The position numbers and the translations under genes were made by a program. This document shows positions 1 to 5,938 of a stretch of 13,695 nucleotides of DNA, piece after piece (the stretch's first letter is position 1; every line of letters begins with the position of its first letter). This DNA is from an uncultured Bacilli bacterium (GTDB taxonomy: Bacteria > Bacillota_I > Bacilli_A > RF39 > UBA660). The stretch is taken from NCBI GenBank assembly GCA_948497845.1, contig CAOOMX010000034.1, positions 1-13,695 of the forward strand, in the 5' to 3' direction. Below the pieces are notes generated by a model. It did not search any database. It was not told the DNA's origin and saw only the letters and a program-made list of their open reading frames with translations.

Positions 1-2
1 AT

Positions 3-284
3 TATAATTGGTATAATGAGAATTCAAAATTAAATAACCTACCTGTTATTTCTAATCCAAAACATTGGGATCAATTTGAAGCAATTAATGTTCCTATTCT
101 TACTTTTTCAGGTTCTAACGAAGAAGATTATTATTTACATTTAGATTTATTAAAAGATAAAGCAATTAATTGCAATAACTTTGAATATAAAGTAATAGAA
201 AACACAGGACATACTTATAAAACTAAGGAATTAGAAATTGGAAATTTAATTTTTGATTGGATAAATAAGAATTTTAATAAGTAA
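3..284 (+). CDS. Alpha/beta hydrolase, C-terminal part (cut by window edge)
   Basis: An open frame enters from the left edge and stops at TAA 282-284, leaving about 93 residues. The fragment reads like the end of an alpha/beta hydrolase. A hydrophobic strand, VPILTFSG, is followed by an acidic loop (SNEED) where the catalytic Asp normally sits. Near the end, VIENTGHTY carries the His expected of the catalytic triad, and a final amphipathic helix (LIFDWINKNF) closes the fold. The nucleophile Ser and the oxyanion region lie outside the window, so substrate and subfamily cannot be given. The next reading frame begins 5 nt after the stop, suggesting co-transcription with the broken nuclease gene. 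The hydrolase assignment rests on the pattern of the last third only. Confidence 0.6.
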   Translation, partial: YNWYNENSKLNNLPVISNPKHWDQFEAINVPILTFSGSNEEDYYLHLDLLKDKAINCNNFEYKVIENTGHTYKTKELEIGNLIFDWINKNFNK

Positions 285-289
285 TTAGA

Positions 290-1151
290 ATGGAGCAAAT
301 TATGTTAGAAAAAAGTAATATGCAGATGATTGAAGAAAATGAAGCTGTAATTATAAGTAGTAGAAATAAAATTGCTTATAAAATTGCTTATGAAGTAAAT
401 AGAACAATGCTATTAGCATATTTGAATGTTGGTAGGATTATTGTTGAAAACGAGCAAAATGGTAATATTAAAGCTGAATATGGAAAGCAAATATTGAAGG
501 AGTTGAGTTGTTCAATGAACTTAAAAAAATATTAGGTTTGAGTTTTTCTGTTTCTAATTTACAATGTATGAGAAGGTTTTATATAGAATATCCAAAACAA
601 CAGACACTGTCTGTTAAATTGAGTTGGTCACATTATTGCGAATTATTAAGTATTGAAAATATTGATGAAAGAACTTTTTATGAAAAAGAATGTGTTAATT
701 CTAATTGGAGTGTTAGAGAATTAAAAAGACAATTAGAAACATCGTTGTTCGAAAGATTATTATTATCCGATGGAAAAAATAATAAAGAAAAAGTTTATAG
801 GTTATCAAAAGTTGGACAAACATTATCTAAATCTGATGATATTTTAAAGGAACCTTAAAGAAACAAAACCTATTCTTGAAAAAGACTTGGAAAAAATTAC
901 TAAAACACATGGAAGAATTCTTACTTGAATTAGGTAAAGGATTTATGTTTGTTGGTACTCAGCAAAGAATAACTCTTGGAAATACTCATTATTATGTAGA
1001 TATGGTCTTTTACAATAAAATATTAAAATGTTATGTACTAATTGATTTAAAAATAGGACAGATGAAACCAGAATATGCTGGACAAATGAATATGTATTTA
1101 AATTATTATAATGAAGAAATTAATGATGAAAATTTAACAGACGAAAAATAA
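290..1151 (+). pseudogene. DUF1016/YhcG-type PD-(D/E)XK nuclease, frameshifted and truncated
   Basis: Three consecutive frames together cover most of a DUF1016 (YhcG) protein. The first, 290-535, holds the N-terminal helical part (YLNVGRIIVENEQNG, EYGKQILKELS). The second, up to 858, holds FSVSNLQ, LSWSHYCELL, WSVRELKRQL and LFERLLLS. The third, to 1151, holds the nuclease core: FLLELGKGFMFVG, YYVDMVFYN (catalytic Asp), LIDLKIG (D-x-K) and GQMNMYLNYY. The first break fits a one-base loss in a run of seven A at 523-529. After codon 852 about eight family residues (normally a YVLEFLxL-like stretch) are missing, and a short piece in another frame (KETKPILEKDLEK) links to the core. The protein stops after TDEK, so the usual last 50 or so residues are absent. 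YhcG proteins are found with mobile and defence DNA; this copy should be inactive unless the breaks are sequencing errors. Confidence 0.85.
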
Positions 1152-1168
1152 TTGATAGAGGTGTTATT

Positions 1169-2071
1169 GTGAATGTAGAAAATATACAAAAAGTATTGTT
1201 AGAATGTTATTCAAAAGATTTATGCTATTCTAAAGTTCAAGATGATTGGGATGAGAGAAATAAATGTTTTGGTATGTGTGCAATAACATCTCTAATCATT
1301 AATGACTATTTTGGTGGAGATATTTGTAAGATTTATGTGAATGGAATTAGTCATTTTTTTAATTTGATTGATGATAAGATTATAGATTTAACCTCAAGTC
1401 AGTTTAATCATGAAATAGATTATAAGGATTATCAAATCATAGATAGAGAAAAGATATTAACTGATGATACTGAAAATAGATATACAACATTAAAATTAAG
1501 ATTAATAAATAAGTTATTAAAACAAATTGATGAAAAAGTATATCTTTGTAAATCTTGTGATAATTTAGTAGATAAATTTCCCAATGATGCAACAGTATTT
1601 CTTGGTAAAGATCAGACAATAGTTTTAGTTGGAGAAGCTCCTGCTAATAATGGCTGGAGAAAAAGTCATAAATTATGGCGTGATATAAATGGAAAAGTAC
1701 TACCTAGTGGAGTTGTATTACAAAAGTTATTTGATATTATTGATAGAGACATATTTGAAACAACATTTTTAGAGTCAGTTAAGTGTTATCCATTGGTGCG
1801 AAAAAATTTAAAAACTTGCTCTGTTAATTGTAAGAATATAATGTTAGAGCAATTAAGAATTTTAAATCCCAAATTAATTATTACTTTAGGAGAATTTCCA
1901 ACTAGAAATTTACTTAATTTTAAATTTAATAAATTTTCTGATGTAGTTGGTAACATATATGAAGTTAATGGTTATAAAATCTTACCTATTTATCATCCTA
2001 GCCCAATATCTCCGAAAAGTTATAAAAGTAATATTCCTATTTTTGAAAAATTAAAAAGTGGTAATATTTAA
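1169..2071 (+). CDS. YunG-like domain fused to family-4-type uracil-DNA glycosylase
   Basis: 300 residues, two domains. Residues 1-100 resemble the YunG family of unknown function (CFGMCAITSLIINDYFGGDI, then GISHFFNLIDDKIIDLTSSQF). Residues 122-297 resemble the iron-sulfur uracil-DNA glycosylases that excise uracil from DNA. A CxxC pair is at C127/C130, the active-site motif GEAPAN at 155-160, further cysteines at C206 (VKCYP) and C217/C221, the strand LIITLGE at 236-242, and the HPSP motif at 276-279. These are the four cysteine positions expected for a [4Fe-4S] cluster. GEAPG of the classic family is GEAPA here, and the usual GxPF segment is replaced by GKVLPSG. The start is GTG 1169, with GATAGAGGTG just upstream; no better start exists. 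The gene sits 17 nt after the broken nuclease frame. The glycosylase fold is well supported; the exact base it removes is not. Confidence 0.8.
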   Translation: MNVENIQKVLLECYSKDLCYSKVQDDWDERNKCFGMCAITSLIINDYFGGDICKIYVNGISHFFNLIDDKIIDLTSSQFNHEIDYKDYQIIDREKILTDDTENRYTTLKLRLINKLLKQIDEKVYLCKSCDNLVDKFPNDATVFLGKDQTIVLVGEAPANNGWRKSHKLWRDINGKVLPSGVVLQKLFDIIDRDIFETTFLESVKCYPLVRKNLKTCSVNCKNIMLEQLRILNPKLIITLGEFPTRNLLNFKFNKFSDVVGNIYEVNGYKILPIYHPSPISPKSYKSNIPIFEKLKSGNI

Positions 2072-2167
2072 AGGCTTTATACCCCTTAGCATGTGACTGG
2101 ACGATGAATATCAAAAATATGATAAAATGATATTAAATAGACTATTTAAGAGAGGAGATTGTATAAA

Positions 2168-2809
2168 ATGCATAATGGATATTTAGAAATGTGGGACAAT
2201 TGGGCTAAAAAAAGAGCAAATGTTCCAGTCTATGATAATTGGTTGGATGATTATAATGTGATATTAAATAGCAATAGAAGTGTTGAAATATTAGATTTCG
2301 GCTGTGGTATTGGAGCAGATACTTTATATTTAATAGAAAGAGGATTTAATGTTTTATCTTGTGATTTTTCACAGGAAGCATTAAGAAGTATTAGAGAACA
2401 TATTCCTAATAGTAAGACAAAATATTTGGATATGTTGGAGAAGTTTCCATTTCATGATGAAAGTTATTCTTTAATAATTGCAGACTTGTCTTTACATTAT
2501 TTTGATAATGATACAACAATTCATATTATGAATGAAATTAGAAGAATCCTAAAAAGAAATGGAATTTTACTTGCTCGAGTAGCTTCAATAAATGATGTTC
2601 ATTTTGGAACAGGTGTAGGTGAACAATTAGAAAAAAATTTTTATTTTGAAGGAGATTATACGAAAAGATTCTTTGATCAAGAAGATATCAATAGATATTT
2701 TGGTATTATTGGAGATTTGGAAAGCTTTGAAACATCAATGCTCCGTAATGAAGAAGAGTATAGAAAACCTAAAATGCTGTATCAAGTAAGAGCTAAAAAA
2801 AGAGGTTAA
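2168..2809 (+). CDS. Class I SAM-dependent methyltransferase
   Basis: 213 residues with a standard Rossmann-type methyltransferase core. Motif I is ILDFGCGIGAD (41-51), the acidic end of strand 2 is SCDFS (D66), and motif IV is IIADLSLHYF (103-112). The helix EIRRILKRNG and strand ILLARV form the typical post-II region. The substrate cannot be read from the sequence; the size and the N-terminal MWDNWAKKR stretch fit the many small-molecule or tellurite-resistance-like methyltransferases. I chose ATG 2168 because AGGAG at 2153-2157 lies 10 nt upstream. The in-frame TTG at 2159 is only 1-2 nt from that site. The stop is 2 nt from the pnuC start, so the two genes form one transcription unit and may share a metabolite theme, though nothing in the sequence proves it. 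Confidence 0.85.
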   Translation: MHNGYLEMWDNWAKKRANVPVYDNWLDDYNVILNSNRSVEILDFGCGIGADTLYLIERGFNVLSCDFSQEALRSIREHIPNSKTKYLDMLEKFPFHDESYSLIIADLSLHYFDNDTTIHIMNEIRRILKRNGILLARVASINDVHFGTGVGEQLEKNFYFEGDYTKRFFDQEDINRYFGIIGDLESFETSMLRNEEEYRKPKMLYQVRAKKRG

Positions 2810-2811
2810 AA

Positions 2812-3467
2812 ATGAACAAAAAATATAGAATAATCATTTTTATTTGTGTAATAATTTCATTAATTTCGGGTTTTGTTTCTAATGATATCATCATTGGGGG
2901 AACTATTTTATTAACAGGGTTGTTATGTGCTTATTTTGCAAGTGAAGGTAAGAGAATCAATTACATTTTAGGTTTAATCAACTATCTTTTGATGGGATAT
3001 GTTTCTTTTAAGAATAATTTATATGGAATATTTTTCTTCTATATCTTTATATTTTCTCCGCTTCAAGTCAATGGCTATGTAGCTTGGAATAAAAATTTAG
3101 ATAAAGAAAAGAATGTAAAGGTAAGGGAATTTACTTTACAAACTCTGTAATTATTACATTATCCTGTATACTCGGAAGTTTATTAATGGGATATTTACTT
3201 ACTTTAATCCCAAGTCAAAGATTGGCCTTTATGGATGCAAGCTCAAATTGTATTAATTTATGTGGTGTAATACTTATGATACTTAGGTTTAAAGAAGCAT
3301 GGTGGCTGTGGTTAATTAATAATGTTGTAGACTTAAGTATTTGGATTATAACTTTTATAAATAAAGGGGAAGGATCAACAATGATGTTATTAGTATCCAT
3401 TGGGTACTTACTTATAAATATTTATGGAATAATCAAATGGAATATAGAAGCTAAGAAAGAGAGTTAG
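2812..3467 (+). pseudogene. PnuC-family vitamin transporter split by one frameshift
   Basis: Two frames, 2812-3150 and about 3138-3467, join into one membrane protein of about 218 residues, the normal size for PnuC transporters of nicotinamide riboside or related vitamins. The first half has an N-terminal helix (IIIFICVIISLISGF), INYILGLINYLLMGYVSFKNNLYG and the YVAWNKN loop. The second half has SVIITLSCILGSLLMGYLL, then RFKEAWWLWLINNVVDLSIWI, which matches the Trp/Asn-rich binding segment of the family, and finally IGYLLINIYGIIKW. A loss of one base between about 3130 and 3150 (the frame moves from 1 to 0) explains the split. All transmembrane segments are otherwise present, so this is either a very young pseudogene or a base-calling error. 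Vitamin specificity (nicotinamide riboside, thiamine, riboflavin) cannot be settled here. Confidence 0.8.
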
Positions 3468-3534
3468 ATAGGCTGTCAAAAATTTAACAATCATAAACAA
3501 TTCTGTGATTTGTCAAAGAGTTATAATGAAATAG

Positions 3535-3563
3535 TTGACATTGTTCTTAATTCGGAATAATAT
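3535..3563 (+). promoter_or_regulatory. Consensus sigma-A promoter of the HTH/SDR gene
   Basis: TTGACA at 3535-3540 and TAATAT at 3558-3563 are separated by exactly 17 bp, a near-perfect housekeeping promoter. Transcription would start near 3570, so the leader before ATG 3581 is only about 10 nt and consists mainly of the ribosome binding site. The hexamer TGTCAA occurs upstream at 3474-3479 and 3511-3516, and the -35 box itself is its reverse complement. These could be operator half-sites, but this is weak evidence in such AT-rich DNA. Confidence 0.75.
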
Positions 3564-3580
3564 TTATATAGGTGATGGAG

Positions 3581-4963
3581 ATGGAATATTTATCAGTAAA
3601 ACAAGCTGCAGCATTATGGAATATTAGTGAAAGAAGAATAGTGAAGTTATTAAACGAAAATAGAATTCCAGGAGCAATTCAAAAAGGCCGTTATTGGAAT
3701 ATACCTAGCGGTGCACATAAACCCGTTGATAAAAGAAATACATTTGATAAAAATACCCAAGAAAAGAAAGTAGTTGTTATAGCGGGGATTAATTCTGATA
3801 TTGGTAAAGAACTTTGTAAGATATTATTATCATCAGGATATAAAATTATTGGTTTATATCAAAAAGATAGCCAATTTAATGATGTTATCGATCATAAAGA
3901 TATTATTTTAAAAGAAGTAGATTATTTTAGTAGACAAAATTTACTTACAACTGTTCAAGAAATCCAAGAAGACATCTTTGGTTTTGTTTTTATGGAAATT
4001 TATTTTCATTTAGAAGATTCCTTTGATTTTGATTATGACAAATTTGAAGATAGTTATAAAGTTAATGTTTTTGCAGCTAATTTATTGGTACGAGAACTTG
4101 TTAAAAAGATGAATTATGAATCTAGTATTGTTATGGTAAGTAGCATCGAGGCTTATCGCGGATCATTTGGAGCGTCAGCTTATGCATCTGCTCAAGCAGC
4201 TAAAGTAAATTTAGTTCAAACTTTTGCTAATATTTTTACAGAAATGTATGGTATACGAATTAACTCTATTATGGCAGGCTGGATAGGGGGCGTAATGGAA
4301 AGTGATGATTCTTTTAATAAAGCTACAGAATCCATACCTATGAAGCGGCTTGGAAATCCTGTTGAAATAGCAGATGATATATATTTAATGTTAACAAGAC
4401 ATAAATATACTAATGGTAGTTCTTTGGTATCAGATGGAGGATATTTGTCAATGGATGCCCAATCAAGAACAGAAGATTTAGATTCAGGTAAATTTTATAA
4501 GATTTTGGATAAATATTTTACTGAAACAAAAAAAGGATCTAAAATGTGGATTATTTCGACCATGATGGAAAATGAATGGAATGAAGATCCAGCTGAACGT
4601 AAATTTATTCAAAGTAATTTTGATGCCGTAGCACGTGGAGTTGAGATTGAAAGAATTTTTGTGTTTAATGAAGGGGAAGCATATAAATATAAAAATAATC
4701 CTTATATTAAAAGATATCTGGCAAGTGATAAGATTATTACTAAGTTTGTTGACTTAGAACAATTAAAAATGAATAATCCTAAATTATTAGAAATTATTAA
4801 AAATGGGTGGATTGGTATTGATGATTATGCTTTATTAGTAGACTTGCCAAGTGATGGAACGTCTCGTGGTTATGTAACCCTAAATAAATTAGAAATTAGG
4901 AAAGCAAAAGAATGTTTTGATGAATTGCAAAAGATGACAAAAATGCTAAGGGATATAATTTGA
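3581..4963 (+). CDS. HTH / catalytically altered short-chain dehydrogenase / C-terminal domain fusion
   Basis: 460 residues in three parts. Residues 2-45 form an excisionase-like HTH (YLSVKQAAALWNISERRI, then RIPGAI.KGRYWNIP), a domain that binds DNA in many Bacillota. Residues 63-292 form a short-chain dehydrogenase fold: a cofactor loop AGINSDIG (68-75, normally TGxxxGIG), the strand SIVMVSS with Ser188, Tyr201, and the C-terminal SLVSDGGY. The catalytic YxxxK reads YASAQ, with Gln205 where Lys is essential, so oxidoreductase activity is doubtful. Residues 317-460 are a domain I cannot name (FDAVARGVEIERIFVF, GWIGIDDYALLVDLP). My inference is a regulator that senses NAD(P) or a ligand through a dead SDR domain. 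ATG 3581 fits AGGTGAT at 3570-3576; GTG 3572 and ATG 3575 lie inside that site. The gene has its own promoter, and no terminator precedes the RNA gene that follows. Confidence 0.75.
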   Translation: MEYLSVKQAAALWNISERRIVKLLNENRIPGAIQKGRYWNIPSGAHKPVDKRNTFDKNTQEKKVVVIAGINSDIGKELCKILLSSGYKIIGLYQKDSQFNDVIDHKDIILKEVDYFSRQNLLTTVQEIQEDIFGFVFMEIYFHLEDSFDFDYDKFEDSYKVNVFAANLLVRELVKKMNYESSIVMVSSIEAYRGSFGASAYASAQAAKVNLVQTFANIFTEMYGIRINSIMAGWIGGVMESDDSFNKATESIPMKRLGNPVEIADDIYLMLTRHKYTNGSSLVSDGGYLSMDAQSRTEDLDSGKFYKILDKYFTETKKGSKMWIISTMMENEWNEDPAERKFIQSNFDAVARGVEIERIFVFNEGEAYKYKNNPYIKRYLASDKIITKFVDLEQLKMNNPKLLEIIKNGWIGIDDYALLVDLPSDGTSRGYVTLNKLEIRKAKECFDELQKMTKMLRDII

Positions 4964-4974
4964 GTGTATAAGGT

Positions 4975-5003
4975 TTGCAATTAATCAATTTTATTGATAT
5001 AAT
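4975..5003 (+). promoter_or_regulatory. Strong extended -10 promoter with internal palindromic operator, driving an RNA gene
   Basis: TTGCAA at 4975-4980 and TATAAT at 4998-5003 have a 17-bp spacer, and TGA before the -10 box makes it an extended -10 promoter (TGATATAAT). Inside the spacer is a perfect palindrome, ATCAAT-TTT-ATTGAT (4984-4998), whose last base is the first of the -10 box. A dimeric DNA-binding protein there would block or remodel RNA polymerase. It starts 12 nt after the stop codon of the HTH/SDR gene. The predicted start of transcription is about 5010. Confidence 0.75.
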
Positions 5004-5009
5004 TTGTTT

Positions 5010-5287
5010 GTGCCTACATTATATATGGATTTAGCACTTGCTGTAAATCTTAGTATAGAGCTATCCTTGAATTTAGAAATGAAAGGATCATTAAGTTTTA
5101 TGAGCAACTTATTGTTTGTAATATTAGGGCAGGTTGACATTTGCGGGGTTAGAATCTTAACTAATATTTAAGTAAGCAAGTGTGTCTTCATATATTTAAT
5201 ATAGGGCTAATGTCTAAGGTGATACCTTACTTGCCCCACCATTTGTATTTTGATAAAAGTTTGTAATAATGATTACGAACTTTTTTT
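5010..5287 (+). ncRNA. Candidate structured small RNA of about 275 nt, no known family recognised
   Basis: This stretch runs from the predicted start of the promoter at 4975-5003 to the terminator at 5256-5287. It folds by eye into a chain of helices. Hairpin A, 5028-5049, is GATTTAGC/GCT-gt-AAATC with loop ACTT. Hairpin B, 5063-5088, is ATCCTT-ga-ATT/AAT-ga-AAGGAT with a symmetric GA/GA internal loop. Hairpin C, 5092-5111, is TAAGTT/AACTTA. A junction domain follows: P1 5127-5133 with 5230-5236 (GGGCAGG/CTTGCCC), P2 5136-5144 with 5206-5214 (GACATTtGC/GCtAATGTC), and P3 5215-5229 (TAAGGT-GAT-ACCTTA, first and last base at the junction). I see no SRP, tmRNA, RNase P, 6S or T-box signature. 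It could instead be the structured 3' UTR of the preceding gene, or code for a 48-residue peptide at 5025-5171 that lacks a ribosome binding site. Confidence 0.55.
5256..5287 (+). terminator. Strong intrinsic terminator ending the RNA gene
   Basis: A 12-bp hairpin (AAAGTTTGTAAT at 5256-5267, loop AATG, ATTACGAACTTT at 5272-5283, one G-T pair) is followed by more T to 5287. On the other strand the hairpin is followed by TTTTATC, so it can also end the leftward DUF5661/XRE transcript that stops at 5312. Confidence 0.85.
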
Positions 5288-5311
5288 CTTTGCTAAAAAT
5301 AAAAAAGGCTT

Positions 5312-5581
5312 TTAATCTTGCCCTTTTAGTTTCTTTTCTAAATGCTTTTCAAATGCTGGTAAGCCATAGTCTTTATTATAATAATTTGGATATTCGTTTA
5401 GGTGTGCTAAAGCAATTTTTATGGTCATTTCTAAATCATTGTTCGTTACATTTGTTTTAGGGGATATAGAGCCATGTTCTAATTCAATGTTTGTTCCTCT
5501 AATTAGATCTTCTTTAGAAAATAGATCATATTTTATTCCTAATTCCTTAGCCTTATTTAATATATCAATATTGTTAAACAT
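5312..5581 (-). CDS. DUF5661 family protein
   Basis: 89 residues, complete. The central stretch NIELEHGSISPKTNVTNNDLE (residues 31-51) followed by IALAHLNEYPNYY (about 56-68) is the signature of the DUF5661 family: a short all-helical protein with a conserved ELEHG motif and an AHLNE(F/Y)PDYY motif. The molecular role is unknown; members occur in chromosomes, plasmids and phages of many bacteria. The start ATG (5581) has GGAGG 6 nt upstream on the minus strand. The gene lies 40 nt after the XRE gene, in the same direction and without an obvious terminator between, so the two are probably one leftward operon. The T-rich hairpin at 5256-5287 should end it. Confidence 0.75.
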   Translation of the reverse strand: MFNNIDILNKAKELGIKYDLFSKEDLIRGTNIELEHGSISPKTNVTNNDLEMTIKIALAHLNEYPNYYNKDYGLPAFEKHLEKKLKGQD

Positions 5582-5621
5582 TTCTTTCCTCCATATATAC
5601 TTTATATGAAGCTTCTTTTTA

Positions 5622-5846
5622 TTATATGAAAAATTGACTAATTTCTTTAGTAGCTTGTTCTATATTTATGTCTAAGGTTTTACATATTTGGCATAAAGTT
5701 ATGATAGTTACATTACAACATTCATTTCTTTCTATTCTACCGTAGTGCTTTTCGTCAATGTTAGCAATCTCTGCTACTTGAAATTGTGTTAATCCTTTAG
5801 TTAATCTTGCTTGTTTAAACAAAATACTTATTTTTGTCAACAGCAT
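5622..5846 (-). CDS. Small XRE-family HTH repressor
   Basis: 74 residues, almost only a Cro/C1-type helix-turn-helix. FKQARLTKGLTQFQVAEIANI (about 10-30) gives helices 1-2, DEKHYGRIERNECCN the recognition helix, and TLCQICKTLDI the closing helices. It probably binds DNA as a dimer and regulates its own transcription. A good minus-strand promoter lies upstream (-35 at 5897-5902, -10 at 5874-5879), and the -35 overlaps one arm of an inverted repeat (5898-5922) shared with the divergent DUF262 gene. The Shine-Dalgarno is weak or distant: GGGAG is 13 nt before the ATG. It likely controls the DUF5661 gene behind it and perhaps the divergent gene. Confidence 0.8.
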   Translation of the reverse strand: MLLTKISILFKQARLTKGLTQFQVAEIANIDEKHYGRIERNECCNVTIITLCQICKTLDINIEQATKEISQFFI

Positions 5847-5873
5847 AAATGCGATTTCACTCCCGTAGTAATT

Positions 5874-5902
5874 ATGATAGTATAATCCACTAACAAATGC
5901 AA
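5874..5902 (-). promoter_or_regulatory. Promoter of the leftward XRE/DUF5661 operon
   Basis: On the minus strand, TTGCAT (5902-5897) and TATCAT (5879-5874) are 17 bp apart. The -35 box is covered by the left arm of the inverted repeat at 5898-5904, as expected for autorepression. A TATAAT on the plus strand at 5881-5886 may be the -10 of the divergent gene, but I see only a poor -35 for it. Confidence 0.6.
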
Positions 5903-5922
5903 CTTTAAAAAAAATAGTTGCA
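5898..5922. promoter_or_regulatory. Inverted repeat, candidate operator between XRE and DUF262 genes
   Basis: TGCAACT (5898-5904) and AGTTGCA (5916-5922) are perfect inverted arms 11 bp apart, with an A-rich centre. The left arm lies in the XRE promoter -35 region. The right arm ends 3 bp before the AAGGAG site of the rightward gene, so one repressor dimer could control both directions. In the rightward transcript it could also form a hairpin just ahead of the ribosome binding site. Confidence 0.5.
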
Positions 5923-5938
5923 AATAAGGAGTTTTATT

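Noticed and set aside
290..1151. Programmed -1 frameshifting at the A7 run in the nuclease gene
   Set aside because: A AAA AAA is a slippery site in principle, but further breaks, a missing segment and a lost C-terminus show ordinary decay.
1437..1619. Leftward 60-codon open frame
   Set aside because: It is antisense to the well-supported YunG/uracil glycosylase gene and has no ribosome binding site or family resemblance.
2093..2128. Possible promoter before the methyltransferase gene
   Set aside because: TGGACG or GTGACT with TATGAT or TAAAAT give spacers of 14 or 19 and above; not convincing enough to list.
3215..3400. Leftward 61-codon open frame
   Set aside because: Antisense shadow of the PnuC second half; its composition only mirrors the hydrophobic codons opposite.
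3522..3527. Second TATAAT upstream of the HTH/SDR gene
   Set aside because: No -35 box at 16-18 bp, and the TTGACA/TAATAT pair downstream is far better.
5215..5241. T-box-like GGTGATACC and a tRNA/tmRNA-like CCACCA near the RNA 3' end
   Set aside because: The T-box core AGGGTGGNACCGCG is not matched, no aminoacyl or amino-acid gene follows, and there is no T arm or acceptor layout for a tRNA or tmRNA.
5010..5287. SRP RNA, 6S RNA, RNase P RNA or tmRNA as identity of the RNA gene
   Set aside because: None of the conserved cores (for example the SRP GGUCAGGNCCGGAAGG-type loop or a tmRNA tag frame) is present. This was judged by eye, so a model search could still overturn it.
5269..5609. Two rightward open frames (5269-5460 and 5421-5609)
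   Set aside because: They lie opposite the DUF5661 gene, the first starts inside the terminator hairpin, and neither resembles a protein family.
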